Assembly: GCA_964600025.1 (NCBI GenBank)
Contig: CAZRHJ010000030.1
Span: forward strand, 1-23,725
Reading direction: 5' to 3'
Origin: JADFUS01 sp964600025
GTDB lineage: Bacteria; Bacteroidota; Bacteroidia; Bacteroidales; Rikenellaceae
DNA: 23,725 nucleotides
Positions within the stretch are counted from its first letter, which is position 1. The number at the start of each line of letters is the position of its first letter. The notes beneath the pieces were generated by a model that was not told where the DNA came from, searched no databases, and saw only the letters and a list, made by a program, of their open reading frames with translations. Made by a program: the position numbers and the translations under genes. Positions 1 to 9,200 of the stretch are shown here, in pieces.

Positions 1-56
1 ATTATCGCTTAATCCATTACAATGATTTTTAAAATTTTTACCGGACAGCAATAATC
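1..56. repeat. left terminal inverted repeat
   Basis: The first 56 bases are the reverse complement of the last 56 bases of the window (23670-23725). The only mismatch is position 31 (a here, t in the reverse-complemented right copy); homology stops at base 57. The inner part, TTACCGGACAGCAATAAT, resembles the flank of the dispersed palindromic repeats, while the outer 25 bases are not seen elsewhere in the window. Seen directly. That it marks a longer dispersed repeat at which an assembly broke is inference. Confidence 0.9.
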
Positions 57-139
57 TTGTTTATTTAGCCGATATTCATAACTGCCGTATGGCAATACGC
101 TACGGTATATCATCAAAATATCCTAAGAGATACGAGTTT
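54..139 (+). repeat. dispersed palindromic repeat, copy 1
   Basis: This divergent copy keeps the family landmarks: TCTTGTTTATTTAGCCGAT, CATAAC, a central hairpin, and the right arm ATATCCTAAGAGATACGAGTTT. In the central stem the usual CGTAC/GTACG has become CGTAT/ATACG, so both sides changed and pairing is kept. The AAACTCG left edge is missing. It lies 3' of the leftward TM2 gene, beyond that gene's terminator. Confidence 0.7.
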
Positions 140-169
140 ATTATGAGCTTCTGCAATTTTGGAATAACT

Positions 170-208
170 AAAAAATCCCTTAAAGTTAGACTTTAAGGGA
201 TTTTTTTT
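170..208 (-). terminator. bidirectional intrinsic terminator after TM2 gene
   Basis: A perfect 10-bp stem, TCCCTTAAAG (176-185) and CTTTAAGGGA (191-200), encloses a 5-base loop. It is flanked by an A-run on the left and eight T on the right, so it can act in both directions. It begins about 12 bases past the stop of the leftward TM2 gene and is its likely terminator. Confidence 0.88.
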
Positions 209-220
209 AGTTCCGAAATT

Positions 221-559
221 TTATCTTATACAATTAACTACTTTTAGGTAATTTGAACGTCGAGTAGCTCCCATAATCAAGAACCAGTCAATTATTGTCC
301 AAACTCCAAATCCTCCAAATGTAATAAGTTTGAAGATACCAAGACCAATTTGACCTAACAAAAATCTGTCAACTCCAAGTGAACCCAAAAAGAATGAAAT
401 TACAAACATTACGATAGGGTCTTTGACAGATACGTTCTGCACCATAGTCCAAGAATTTTCGTTTGTTTGATTAAGTCTTTGGCGTAAGTCTGCCATAGCT
501 TCTGTTGGGAAATATTTTCCGTAAGCAGTTAAATAGTTGTTTGTGTTTTGTTCGTTCAT
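221..559 (-). CDS. TM2-domain membrane protein
   Basis: A 112-residue protein with a soluble N-terminal part (about 1-45) and a TM2 domain at about 48-97. Two hydrophobic segments are joined by a short turn containing GVDRF (residues 62-66), followed by a Gly-rich stretch and GGFGVWTIID. This layout is characteristic of TM2 proteins, which sit in the membrane as a helical hairpin; their function in bacteria is not established. No signal peptide is seen. A good -7 promoter box (588-595) lies in the 46-base gap to tcdA, so the gene probably has its own promoter as well as any read-through. The family call is secure; the role is unknown. Confidence 0.85.
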   Translation of the reverse strand: MNEQNTNNYLTAYGKYFPTEAMADLRQRLNQTNENSWTMVQNVSVKDPIVMFVISFFLGSLGVDRFLLGQIGLGIFKLITFGGFGVWTIIDWFLIMGATRRSNYLKVVNCIR

Positions 560-587
560 AATATGTATTTTTTATAGATTAACATTA

Positions 588-595
588 CAAAGATA
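588..595 (-). promoter_or_regulatory. -7 promoter box for TM2 gene
   Basis: On the minus strand this reads TATCTTTG, a full match to the Bacteroidetes -7 consensus TAnnTTTG, 29 bases upstream of the TM2 start codon. No clear TTTG -33 element is seen at the usual spacing. The identical octamer occurs upstream of nifJ. Confidence 0.5.
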
Positions 596-605
596 TAAAA
601 AAAGA

Positions 606-1346
606 TTAACCTCTATGCTTATTTTTGATATTTTCGCACAAAATTTCACGAATTACTACCGAAGCACAAGTAATTCCAAAGGTTGCAGGTAAATATGAAA
701 TTGTACCAACGTTTGATTTTTTGTTTTTTTCTTCACAGAGTATCATAGAGCCTTCACGTGGTTCTTCTGTCGAATAGACTGCATAAAACCCTTTGTTTAT
801 GCCTATTTTGTGTAATCTTTTGCGAAGCATATGGGCAAGTGGACAGTATTTAGTTTTTGAAATATCATCTACTTGTACAAGTGTTGGGTCGGTCTTTGAA
901 CCTGCTCCCATACTACTTACAATTTTAATCTCTCTTTTCAAACATTCGGAAATTATACTAACTTTGGGAGCAAGAGTGTCTATTGCGTCTACAACATAAT
1001 CAAAATTATTTGTGTCGAGCAATGTTGGGATATTTTCGCTATTTAGAAATGTTTTGATACAGTTAATTTCTAAATCTGGGTTTATATCAAGCAAACGGTT
1101 TCTAAGTACATCTACTTTGTCCATATCCACAGTAGAGTGAAGAGCCAGTAACTGTCTGTTTATGTTTGTTTCGCTAACTGTGTCTGCATCAACAATAGTC
1201 ATTTTTCCTACACCACTACGGCAAATCATTTCTGCTGCATAAGCTCCTACTCCTCCAACACCAACGATTAGTACGTTGCTATTTTTTAGAATGGTTAATT
1301 TTTCTTCTCCCAACAAAAGTTCTGTTCTATCTAACCAATTTGACAT
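606..1346 (-). CDS. tcdA: tRNA threonylcarbamoyladenosine dehydratase
   Basis: A 246-residue ThiF/E1-like enzyme. It starts with a Rossmann nucleotide-binding fold: VLIVGVGGVGAYAAEM with the glycine loop at 29-34 and the acidic VDAD at 52-55. NINRQ follows at 61-65, then DAIDTLAPK (120-128) and GAGSK (147-151), as in the TcdA (CsdL/YgdL) group. These enzymes use ATP to cyclise t6A to ct6A at position 37 of ANN-decoding tRNAs. Length is close to that of known TcdA proteins. The start codon overlaps the end of the TatD gene by 16 bases, so the two are probably co-transcribed and translationally coupled. ThiF or MoeB is less likely because no ThiS/MoaD partner is near. Confidence 0.9.
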   Translation of the reverse strand: MSNWLDRTELLLGEEKLTILKNSNVLIVGVGGVGAYAAEMICRSGVGKMTIVDADTVSETNINRQLLALHSTVDMDKVDVLRNRLLDINPDLEINCIKTFLNSENIPTLLDTNNFDYVVDAIDTLAPKVSIISECLKREIKIVSSMGAGSKTDPTLVQVDDISKTKYCPLAHMLRKRLHKIGINKGFYAVYSTEEPREGSMILCEEKNKKSNVGTISYLPATFGITCASVVIREILCENIKNKHRG

Positions 1347-1996
1347 TGTGGTAATACGGTTTTAAAATTATTGTAAATCTGTTCTTTTAGCTCTTCGATG
1401 CTTATGGCTCTTATTTCTGCAAATCTCTCATATAGATTGATTATAGATGTTTGGTTATCGTCAGTCTCCAAAAATATTTTATCTAATGGATAATTTTTCA
1501 TAACTTCAATAGTTTTGGGCGATGTAAAAGACATTGGCGAGAATGAAATATAACACAAAATCTGTGCAAAATCATTTGCCATTTGGCTACTTCCTACAAA
1601 ACTATGCAAAATAACGGGAATAGTAGGTTTGTGTTCACGCAACAACGTTAAAAGTGCATTATATGCTCTAACACAATGAATTGTAACTGGTTTGTTGTGC
1701 GATTGAGCATATTTGAGTTGTTTTACAAACACTTCTTTTTGCGTCTGAATATTCTCTGAATTATAATAAAAATCTAAACCAATCTCGCCAATCCCTATCA
1801 TTTTTGATTGGTGTTGTTCAAATTCTTGCTCAAATTCTGTTGTGTTTTCGCTGTCCCACGGGTGAAGCCCAAGCCACAAGAATGGAATGTATGGAGCAAT
1901 AGCCTCAACCCCAACTCTGTAAGTTGGTAAAGCAATTATTTCCTCGCTATATGCGTTTTGTGAGTGATTATGAAAATCTATAAATTTGCACTGCAT
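1331..1996 (-). CDS. TatD-family metal-dependent hydrolase
   Basis: A 221-residue TIM-barrel hydrolase of the TatD family. The metal ligands are visible in order: the HxH pair (H9 and H11 in IDFHNH), E71 in GIGEIGLDFY, H107 in TIHCVRA, H131 in LHSFVG and D179/D180 in FLETDD. Family members are Mg-dependent 3'-5' DNases or deacylases; the true substrate cannot be told from sequence. It is shorter than the usual 255-265 residues, but every motif is present, so this looks like a compact form rather than a truncation. It is first in a leftward operon with tcdA and is divergent from hydE. Confidence 0.88.
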   Translation of the reverse strand: MQCKFIDFHNHSQNAYSEEIIALPTYRVGVEAIAPYIPFLWLGLHPWDSENTTEFEQEFEQHQSKMIGIGEIGLDFYYNSENIQTQKEVFVKQLKYAQSHNKPVTIHCVRAYNALLTLLREHKPTIPVILHSFVGSSQMANDFAQILCYISFSPMSFTSPKTIEVMKNYPLDKIFLETDDNQTSIINLYERFAEIRAISIEELKEQIYNNFKTVLPQCQIG

Positions 1997-2016
1997 TTAA
2001 TAAAACATTATATTTG
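1985..2016 (+). promoter_or_regulatory. hydE promoter
   Basis: TTTG (1985-1988), a 20-base spacer and TATATTTG (2009-2016) together match the Bacteroidetes consensus TTTG-N19-21-TAnnTTTG in full. The predicted transcription start falls near 2023, before the ATG at 2045. This supports the shorter hydE start and rules out the longer frame beginning at 1964. The -33 element lies inside the first codons of the divergent TatD gene. Confidence 0.7.
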
Positions 2017-2044
2017 TAGTTGCAAAATTAATAAAATATTTGAT

Positions 2045-3094
2045 ATGGGAATGGGTAGAGCAGAGCTAATCGCACTTTTACAAATACCAAAAGATAGAGA
2101 AAAATATCTTTTTGAGCTTTCTACAAAAGCTAAATTAGCCAATGTTGGTAATTTGGTTTTTTTGCGTGGCTTAATCGAAATATCAAATATATGCCACAAA
2201 AATTGCTATTATTGTGGTATTCGTCGTGATAGCAAACACGCAACTCGCTACAACTTAGATGATAATGATATTATCGAATCTGCAATTTATGCCCACAAAA
2301 ACGGCTATGGAAGTCTTGCACTTCAAGCAGGAGAATTAGAGAATGAACAAAATACACAAAGGATAGAAAAAATACTTCGTGAGATACAAAAATTGTCTAA
2401 TGGCGAACTTGGCGTTACACTTTCGCTTGGCGAACAAAACTATGATGTTTATGAGCGTTGGCGAAAAGCGGGAGCATCTCGTTACCTTTTGCGTATCGAA
2501 ACCTCTTCGGCAGAGTTTTACAAAACTCTTCACCCAAACGATTCTTTGCATAATTTTGATAGACGAGTGGAGTGTCTGAAAACTCTTCGTGAATTGGACT
2601 ATCAAGTTGGTACTGGGGTTATGATAGGTTTGCCAAACCAGACTGCCGAAATTCTTGCAGATGATTTGTTGTTTTTCAAAGACTTAGATATAGATATGTG
2701 TGGAATGGGTCCCTACTTAGAGAATCCAGATTCTATGTTGCCACCTGCAACTCTCAGTCTTGAAGAAAGGTTTGATTTAACACTGCGAATGATTGCTATT
2801 TTGAGAATTATGATGCCAAAAGTAAATATTGCAGCTACAACCGCACTGCAAGCTATCGACCCATTGGGACGAGAAAAAGCATTACAGATTGGAGCAAATG
2901 TGATTATGCCAAATATTACTCCTGTTTCGGTTCGCAAGAACTACAAACTCTATGATAACAAGCCAATTAGTGAGGATTGTTTGGATATTCAAGACAAAAC
3001 TTTGTTTGAAAGAATACGAGAGGCTGGTTGCGAGATTGGTTTTGGTATTCAGGGTAATTCTTTGCATTATACAAAAAAAGAAATTTTTAAATAA
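2045..3094 (+). CDS. hydE: [FeFe] hydrogenase H-cluster radical SAM maturase HydE
   Basis: A 349-residue radical SAM protein. The SAM-cluster motif CxxxCxxC is C50, C54 and C57 in NICHKNCYYCGIRRD, the HydE form of the motif. It is followed by family-typical stretches: LQAGE, VTLSLGE, AGASRYLLRIET, VGTGVMIGLPNQT, MCGMGPYLENPD and ANVIMPNITP. HydE helps build the dithiomethylamine-bridged diiron site of [FeFe] hydrogenase. The frame is open from 1964, but the promoter at 1985-2016 and family length favour the ATG at 2045 (2051 is an alternative). HydF, HydG and the hydrogenase itself are not in this window. The paralogue PylB is less likely given the missing pyrrolysine context. Confidence 0.9.
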   Translation: MGMGRAELIALLQIPKDREKYLFELSTKAKLANVGNLVFLRGLIEISNICHKNCYYCGIRRDSKHATRYNLDDNDIIESAIYAHKNGYGSLALQAGELENEQNTQRIEKILREIQKLSNGELGVTLSLGEQNYDVYERWRKAGASRYLLRIETSSAEFYKTLHPNDSLHNFDRRVECLKTLRELDYQVGTGVMIGLPNQTAEILADDLLFFKDLDIDMCGMGPYLENPDSMLPPATLSLEERFDLTLRMIAILRIMMPKVNIAATTALQAIDPLGREKALQIGANVIMPNITPVSVRKNYKLYDNKPISEDCLDIQDKTLFERIREAGCEIGFGIQGNSLHYTKKEIFK

Positions 3095-3097
3095 TTA

Positions 3098-3154
3098 GCA
3101 CTGCCCACTAAAACGAAATTTGCCTATTTTATCTATTTTGCTACTACTCATAAT
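3098..3154 (+). repeat. dispersed palindromic repeat, degenerate left half
   Basis: This begins GCACTGCCCACTAAAACGAAA, an altered form of the family head GCTGTCCGCTAAAACGAAA. It continues through versions of CGCCTATCTTGTCTATTTCGCC and ends at CTCATAA. The right arm is missing. It starts four bases after the hydE stop codon and occupies most of the hydE-yjdM gap. Confidence 0.6.
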
Positions 3155-3183
3155 ATTACACAATTTTTTTAAAACATATAAAT

Positions 3184-3513
3184 ATGACAGAAATTTCATC
3201 TTGTCCACAGTGCGAACAGGACAACACTTATTTTGATGGTACAACAAATGTATGCCCAGACTGCGGTCACGAATGGAATGAATCCGACACTGACGAGCAA
3301 AGTTCAAATGTTGCAAAAGATAGCAACGGGGCAGAATTGCAGGACGGAGATAGCGTTACAGTTATCAAAGACCTTAAAGTTAAAGGCTCTTCTATGGTAA
3401 TTAAGCGTGGAACAAAAGTGAAAAGTATCCGTTTGACAGACAATCACGAAGAAGTTGATTGTAAAATTGAGGGTAGCTCTATTGTTCTGAAAACTTGTTT
3501 CTTGAAGAAATAG
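3184..3513 (+). CDS. yjdM: YjdM/PhnA-like zinc-ribbon protein
   Basis: A 109-residue protein in two parts. The N-terminus is a zinc ribbon with C7, C10, C24 and C27 (CPQC and CPDC). A short acidic linker leads to a C-terminal beta domain with DGDSVTVIKDLKVKG, IKRGTKVKSIRL and CKIEGSSIVLKTCFLKK. This is the architecture and length of the YjdM family, once named PhnA after its position near a phosphonate operon. It is not phosphonoacetate hydrolase, and its function is uncertain. No phosphonate genes are nearby. No clear promoter box is seen in the 89-base gap, which is mostly a decayed repeat, so it may be co-transcribed with hydE. Confidence 0.88.
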   Translation: MTEISSCPQCEQDNTYFDGTTNVCPDCGHEWNESDTDEQSSNVAKDSNGAELQDGDSVTVIKDLKVKGSSMVIKRGTKVKSIRLTDNHEEVDCKIEGSSIVLKTCFLKK

Positions 3514-3530
3514 TACTATTCACGAAAAAT

Positions 3531-3627
3531 AACTCGTCTATTTAATCTATTTCGCTGATGGTCATAATGTAGCGTACTTGCGTACGTGAAGCAGAGCATA
3601 GGCGAAATAGACAAGATAGGCGAGTTT
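3531..3627 (-). repeat. dispersed palindromic repeat, copy 2 (reverse orientation)
   Basis: On the minus strand this reads AAACTCGCCTATCTTGTC and onward, with the central ACGTACGCAAGTACGCTAC. It is preceded by the head TTGTCCGCTAAAAACG (plus-strand positions up to about 3642). Its far arm differs from the other copies: it lacks CCTAAGAGA and instead mirrors the near arm (CTATTTCGC against GCGAAATAG), giving a more symmetric hairpin. It fills the convergent gap between yjdM and murF-alr. Confidence 0.85.
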
Positions 3628-3676
3628 CGTTTTTAGCGGACAATACTAATAAGTTATAGTACAGAAACTCTCGCAT

Positions 3677-6109
3677 TTAACGGAAGTATCTGCGTTTGAT
3701 TCGAGAGGAAACAGACGTAAGTATTTCATAAGGAATTGTTCCGATTATATTTGCCATTTGAATAATATCTTCTTTGGTATTAAAAACAATCACTTCGTCG
3801 CCTTCCTGCACATCAAGTCCAGTAATGTTTACAGCACAGTTATCCATACTCACATTGCCAATTATAGGAGCTAATTGACCATTTATTTTCATCTTCCAAT
3901 TTCCGTTACCTAATTTACGATTAAGTCCGTCTGCATAGCCAATAGAAACTATTGCAATGGTGCTATCAGTATCTATTTTTCCATTTTGGTTATATCCTAT
4001 TGTTTCTCCTTTTTTGACTTCTTTTATTTGCAAAACAGTACTTTTGAGAGATGAAATATTTTTCAATTCCTTTGTTTCGTCAATTCCGTAAAGAGAAATT
4101 CCCATACGTACCATATCGTAGTGTGCTTGTGGAAAACGTTTTGTTCCTGCACTGTTTGCTATATGGCGTAAGGTGTCTTTTAGGCTAAGTGTTGAGATTA
4201 GTTTTGACGACATTGTGTCGTAGTTTGCTAATTGACGATAAGTTTCGTCGTCTTGTTCTGGGCAGTCTGCCGAACTAAAATGCGAAAAGATTGATGCAAT
4301 TCTAAGAATCTTGTTAGCAGACAATATTTTGCATAAATCATCAATCTGGTGGGCTTTGAATCCTAAACGGTTCATACCTGTATCAAGTTTGATATGTATT
4401 GCGTATTGTTTGGAACTTCGAGCCGAAAGGAACTGTATGAATTTTTCTAATATCGAGAAACTATAAATCTCTGGTTCTAAATTGTATTTATAAATTTGTT
4501 CAAAATCTCGTTGTGAAGCATTTAGAATAATTATAGGGCGAGAAATACCTCGTTGGCGAAGGGCTATCCCCTCGTCTATATATGCCACCGCAAAATAATC
4601 TACTCCAACCTCACATAGGGTAGATGCAATCTCGTAAGTGCCACTGCCGTAGGCAAGAGCTTTGACCATAGCCACAGTTTTTGTTTTTGGCGAAAGTAGC
4701 GACTTTATGTATTTGTAGTTTCCGATAAGTGCATCAAGGTCTATATCCAATACTGTTGAGTGCATTTTTTCTTGCAAAAGTGTAGCTATTTTTTCGAATG
4801 AAAAAATCCTACTTCCTTTGATAAGAACTGTACATTCGTGAAAATTATTTGAGCTAAATGCTTTGCAAAATTCTTCGGTTGTGCCAAATGCTGTATGATT
4901 GAAAGGTAGTTCGCCCAAATATTTCTTTGAGTTTTCTCCTATTGTATAAATTTTTGATATTGGGTATTTTCTCAATAAATCGTTTACTTCTTTGTAAATC
5001 TCTTTGCGAGATTGTACGAAATCCGACAAGATAACTATATGATTTTGGTCTGGCGATACGGTATTCATATAGTTTAGTGCAATGGTTAGTGAGTGAATAT
5101 CATTGCTGTAAGAATCGTTGATTATTCTGCAATTATTTATTCCGTTTACTAACTGCAAACGCATTTCTACACCTTCCAAAGACCCAACTTGCGATATGGC
5201 TTTGTCTAATCCAAGCCCAAGTTTGGCGATAAAACACAATGCGTTCATCAAGTTTTCGTAAGAACCATAGTCTTGAAAAGGAGATGAGAATTTGTAATGT
5301 TCATTGTCGAAATTTAGGCTAATTGCTTTGCGGTTTTTCTGAACTGTTATATCTGACTTAGTTTCTCCCCAGTTGAATGTGCTTATTTGTGGAAAATTAG
5401 CTTTTATATAATTATCTATATCTGTTTTGTCGCTGTTGTAAACCACAAATTCAGTGTTATGGCACAGCATCATTTTTTCGTCAAGTCGTTGCGAAACAGA
5501 GCAAAAATTTTCTTGGTGAGCAGAATTTAGATTAGTAAAAATAACTCCGTTAGGCTTGATTATCTTTTCAAGGTGTGCCATTTCATTTGGTTTTGAAATA
5601 CCTGCCTCGATAATAGCAAAATCTTCGTCGCCATTAATCATCAAGATAGATATTGGAACTCCAATCTGAGAGTTAAAACTTTTTGGACTTCTAAAAATAT
5701 TTTTTGATGGCAATAGTTGTACTATCCATTCTTTGGTGATGGTCTTGCCATTAGAGCCAGCAATGGCATAGACTGGCAAATTCAGAGAGCTACGATAGTG
5801 AGTAGCAAGTTTTTGCAGAGCATCTACCGAATTTTTTGTAATCACAAAGCCTACTTGTGGGTAGTTAGCAAACAAATCCTTAGATTTTTGCAAAAATTCC
5901 TCTTCTACTATAAACGAGTGAACTCCGTTTGCAATTAAGTCTTTTATATAGTTGTGTCCGTTGCGATTTTGGGAATTAATTGCCACAAAAACAGAATTTA
6001 TGTTTCTGTTAGTGTCCCTACTGTCAAACAAAACATTGTTTGTCAAGTTGTTTCTGCCAATCAATTTGCCATCAGTGATATGACAAATCTCTTCCAAAAA
6101 ATATTTCAT
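3677..6109 (-). CDS. bifunctional MurF D-Ala-D-Ala ligase / alanine racemase
   Basis: An 810-residue fusion known from Bacteroidetes. The N-terminal half is MurF, which adds D-Ala-D-Ala to UDP-MurNAc-tripeptide with ATP. It shows the P-loop AGSNGKT (117-123), SFNSQIGVP (144-152), EAGISKPNEM (168-177), NLNSAHQENF (193-202) and INDSYSNDIHSL (330-341). The C-terminal part, from about 451, is a fold-III PLP alanine racemase with Lys483 in MVKALAYGSG, LDTGMNRLGF, Tyr725 in SIGYADG and GNVSMDN. One chain can therefore make D-Ala and use the D-Ala-D-Ala unit, although the Ddl ligase step is elsewhere. The frame is open to 6247, but that would overlap the divergent helicase gene. The ATG at 6109 gives the normal MurF N-terminus and lies downstream of a -7 box at 6136-6143. 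The altered MurF motifs look typical of the fused family, not decay. Confidence 0.93.
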   Translation of the reverse strand: MKYFLEEICHITDGKLIGRNNLTNNVLFDSRDTNRNINSVFVAINSQNRNGHNYIKDLIANGVHSFIVEEEFLQKSKDLFANYPQVGFVITKNSVDALQKLATHYRSSLNLPVYAIAGSNGKTITKEWIVQLLPSKNIFRSPKSFNSQIGVPISILMINGDEDFAIIEAGISKPNEMAHLEKIIKPNGVIFTNLNSAHQENFCSVSQRLDEKMMLCHNTEFVVYNSDKTDIDNYIKANFPQISTFNWGETKSDITVQKNRKAISLNFDNEHYKFSSPFQDYGSYENLMNALCFIAKLGLGLDKAISQVGSLEGVEMRLQLVNGINNCRIINDSYSNDIHSLTIALNYMNTVSPDQNHIVILSDFVQSRKEIYKEVNDLLRKYPISKIYTIGENSKKYLGELPFNHTAFGTTEEFCKAFSSNNFHECTVLIKGSRIFSFEKIATLLQEKMHSTVLDIDLDALIGNYKYIKSLLSPKTKTVAMVKALAYGSGTYEIASTLCEVGVDYFAVAYIDEGIALRQRGISRPIIILNASQRDFEQIYKYNLEPEIYSFSILEKFIQFLSARSSKQYAIHIKLDTGMNRLGFKAHQIDDLCKILSANKILRIASIFSHFSSADCPEQDDETYRQLANYDTMSSKLISTLSLKDTLRHIANSAGTKRFPQAHYDMVRMGISLYGIDETKELKNISSLKSTVLQIKEVKKGETIGYNQNGKIDTDSTIAIVSIGYADGLNRKLGNGNWKMKINGQLAPIIGNVSMDNCAVNITGLDVQEGDEVIVFNTKEDIIQMANIIGTIPYEILTSVSSRIKRRYFR

Positions 6110-6135
6110 ATTATATTTATTAATCTTCTTAGCTA

Positions 6136-6143
6136 CAAAGTTA
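6136..6143 (-). promoter_or_regulatory. -7 promoter box for murF-alr
   Basis: On the minus strand this reads TAACTTTG, matching TAnnTTTG, 27 bases upstream of the ATG at 6109. No -33 TTTG is seen at standard spacing. It lies inside the longer open frame, so it supports the shorter start. Confidence 0.45.
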
Positions 6144-6175
6144 CTAAAAAATGAAACACTTGATTTATTTTTTTG

Positions 6176-6183
6176 TAAATTTG
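6176..6183 (+). promoter_or_regulatory. -7 promoter box for helicase gene
   Basis: TAAATTTG matches the TAnnTTTG consensus 21 bases before the ATG at 6204. There is no TTTG at 19-21 bases upstream (the nearest TTG is about 13 bases away). It shares a 94-base divergent gap with the murF-alr box. Confidence 0.4.
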
Positions 6184-6203
6184 TAAAAATAAAATTATTT
6201 GAA

Positions 6204-9200
6204 ATGTCTAAGGCAAAAATTCTAAAAGCGTCGGCAGGTTCGGGCAAAACATATAGATTGGCATACGAGTATGTAAAAAACGTTGTGTTGGAGCCACAAC
6301 GCTACAAATACATATTGGCAGTTACTTTTACCAACAAAGCCACAAAGGAGATGAAAACTCGTATTTTGGACGAGATAGATTCGTTGAAATATGGCAAAGG
6401 TTTTATGCAAAGTTTTGTCGAAGATTTCAAATCTATACCAGAATTTTCGTCTAAACAAGACACAGAGATTCGTGATTTTATAACTCGAAATGCTTATGAA
6501 GCACAGCGAGTTATCTTGCACGACTATTCCAATTTTTCGGTAATGACTATTGATAAATTTTTTCAAAGGATTTACCGTGCTTTTTGTAGTGAATTGGGTT
6601 TGAATGCAAATTTTAAAATTGGTCTGAACGATAGTTATTTTTTGTCTTTGGCAATAGATAATATGATAGATAATTTTCAGAATGACCCAGTTCTGGCACA
6701 AAACATCGAAAAATTCAATGCAGAGAGATTAAACGATAACAAAAAATTTAATTTCAAAGATGATATTCTAAAAATATCTAATAATATATTATCAAAAGAT
6801 TTTGATAGGGATTATTACATTGACCACATAGAAGAAATGGGTCTAATTTTTGATGAAATAGAGCTTGCAACCAAAAAATCTACAAAAAATATAGTGCTGA
6901 AAGCTCAGCAATTAATGGATTTTTTTAACAAAAATTCATTAGACGTTTCCGATTTCAATCAATCTTCTCGTGGTTTGTATCCTTTTGTCGAGAAGTTTAC
7001 AAAAGGTGAGTTTAAAGCCCCAAATTCCTATGTTGCCAAAATGATTGAAGACGAAAATGCGATAGGTAGCAAAAAAGGGCGTGGAGGAAATTATAAGACC
7101 GAAATACATACAATGTTAAATGATTTGTATTCGGTATTTCTCACTGAATACAAAAAAATAGCTACCTATGAGGCAGTTTTGAAAAACAGATACCAGACTT
7201 TGTTTTTTGTGAATATTGCAAAGGAGTTCGATAATGTTTCAAAAACAAATAACACCGTCCTACTTTCGTCGTCAGTCAAGGTTATTACTGCATTAATTGC
7301 TCGAAATGATACACCCTATATTTACGAAAAAATTGGTTGTAGATATGACATTTTAATGATTGATGAGTTTCAAGATACTTCGTTTGACCAGTGGACTAAT
7401 TTTGTGCCATTGGTACAAAATTCCCTATCTGTTTTTGACAAAGATTTTACGAGTGTTACCCTTGTGGGAGATGTCAAACAGTCTATATATGCGTGGAGGG
7501 GAGGGGATTGGCGTATTCTCGAACACGAGGTTTCAAATTCCATAAACAAAGATGTTTTGGAGATAGAAACGCTTGATACAAACTGGCGTAGCCACAAAAA
7601 CATAGTCAATTTTAATAACTTGATTGTTCGTGCTTTTGTGGAACATTCTCAGAGTTCCATAGACTCTCAGGTAAATGATTTTATCGAAAATGAAAATCTA
7701 AACGAAGAGTTTAAAACTAAATATAAGGGTATTGTAAAAAGAATTTATACCAATATGGAGCAGAAAATATCTCCAAAAAATATTGATACTAATGGTTATA
7801 TTGAGTGGTATCCCTATGATGGCAAAAGCGATGCGGCAGACAATCTAAATTTAGCAGAAACCGTAAAAGTTATTGAAGATGCTCAGAAGCGTGGTTACAA
7901 GCCTTCGGATATTGCTATTTTGGTGCGTAAAAAAGCGGAAGTAAAAAAAATCACAGACTATATTAATACTTACAAAAACAGTAGTAAGGCACAAAAAGAT
8001 GTTTCGTATGAACTTACCTCACGTGATGGTTTGCTTTTGAGTAATTCGTCAGTTGTTATGTTTATAATAAACTGCTATCGTTTGGTTTTGGACAATAAAG
8101 ATGTATTGGCTTTGGCGTACTACAATACATATCTTAATTTTCCTCTTACTCGCCAACTTTGTGAAGAAGATATAGCGTTTTTTGATTCTCTTTTGTCTAT
8201 TTCTATTTGCGAATCATTCGAGAAAATTCTTGCAAAATACACCCTTCAAAATGATATTGCATATATTCAAGCCTTGCACGACAAAGTTATTGAGTTTTCG
8301 AGAGATATGCTTGTGGATATATCCCATTTTGTGGATTATTGGAATGAAGAATCCTCGTCGTGGGCAGTTAGTTTGCCTCCTCAGTCAAATTCTATGCGAA
8401 TAGAGACTATTCACGCAGTCAAAGGTCTTGAATTTGATGTTGTGATTGTCCCTTATTGTGATTGGACTTATACCTATGACAAAGGAACGCTTTGGGCAAG
8501 TGATATAAATATTTCTAACGAATTCAAATTTTTGTTAAATAAAAATAAGGATTTGGCAGAAACTAATTTTGCAGATAGTTATATTACGGCTTTGATTTTA
8601 GAAACAATAGAGAGTTTTAATATTTTCTATGTTGCTGTTACTCGTGCTGCCAAAGAATTATATATGTACTCGAATATATCTTCCAAAGCTCCGAATATTT
8701 ACACTACCTTATCTACTTGTTTTGACACAGCTGAATTTAAGGTTACAATTAAAGGAGATACGAAAAAGGTTTTGGTAGGAGATGATGTTGATGGAAAATA
8801 TGTCTTTGGACTGAAAGATAAAGTTTTGACAGAAGATTTTGTAGAATGTGTTTATACAGAGGCATATCCCGCAGAGGACTATACCAATAGAGCGATTATC
8901 CGCCACCCAAATGACAAATATTTTGAGGAAATGTCTGAGGGCGTAACGCTTCGCAAAAAAGGTATTTTGAAACACCGTGTATTCGAGAATATCAAGTATT
9001 TAGATGATATTGATGATGTTATTCAGAAAATGTCTTTGAATGGAGAAATTGAAGCAGACGAAGTGAACGAGTTGCGAGAGGATATTAATCAAATATTGAA
9101 TAACGAAAAAATAGAATCTTGGTTTTCGCACGATTGGGAAGTCAAAAACGAACAAGATATTTTGGTATTTAATGAAAATTACAAGATTTTCAGACCAGAT

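Noticed and set aside
1964..2044. 27-residue N-terminal extension of HydE
   Set aside because: It would overlap the TatD start and lie upstream of or within the predicted promoter; its sequence does not resemble HydE proteins.
6110..6247. 46-residue N-terminal extension of MurF-Alr
   Set aside because: It would overlap the first codons of the divergent helicase and include its own -7 box; the family N-terminus begins at the ATG at 6109.
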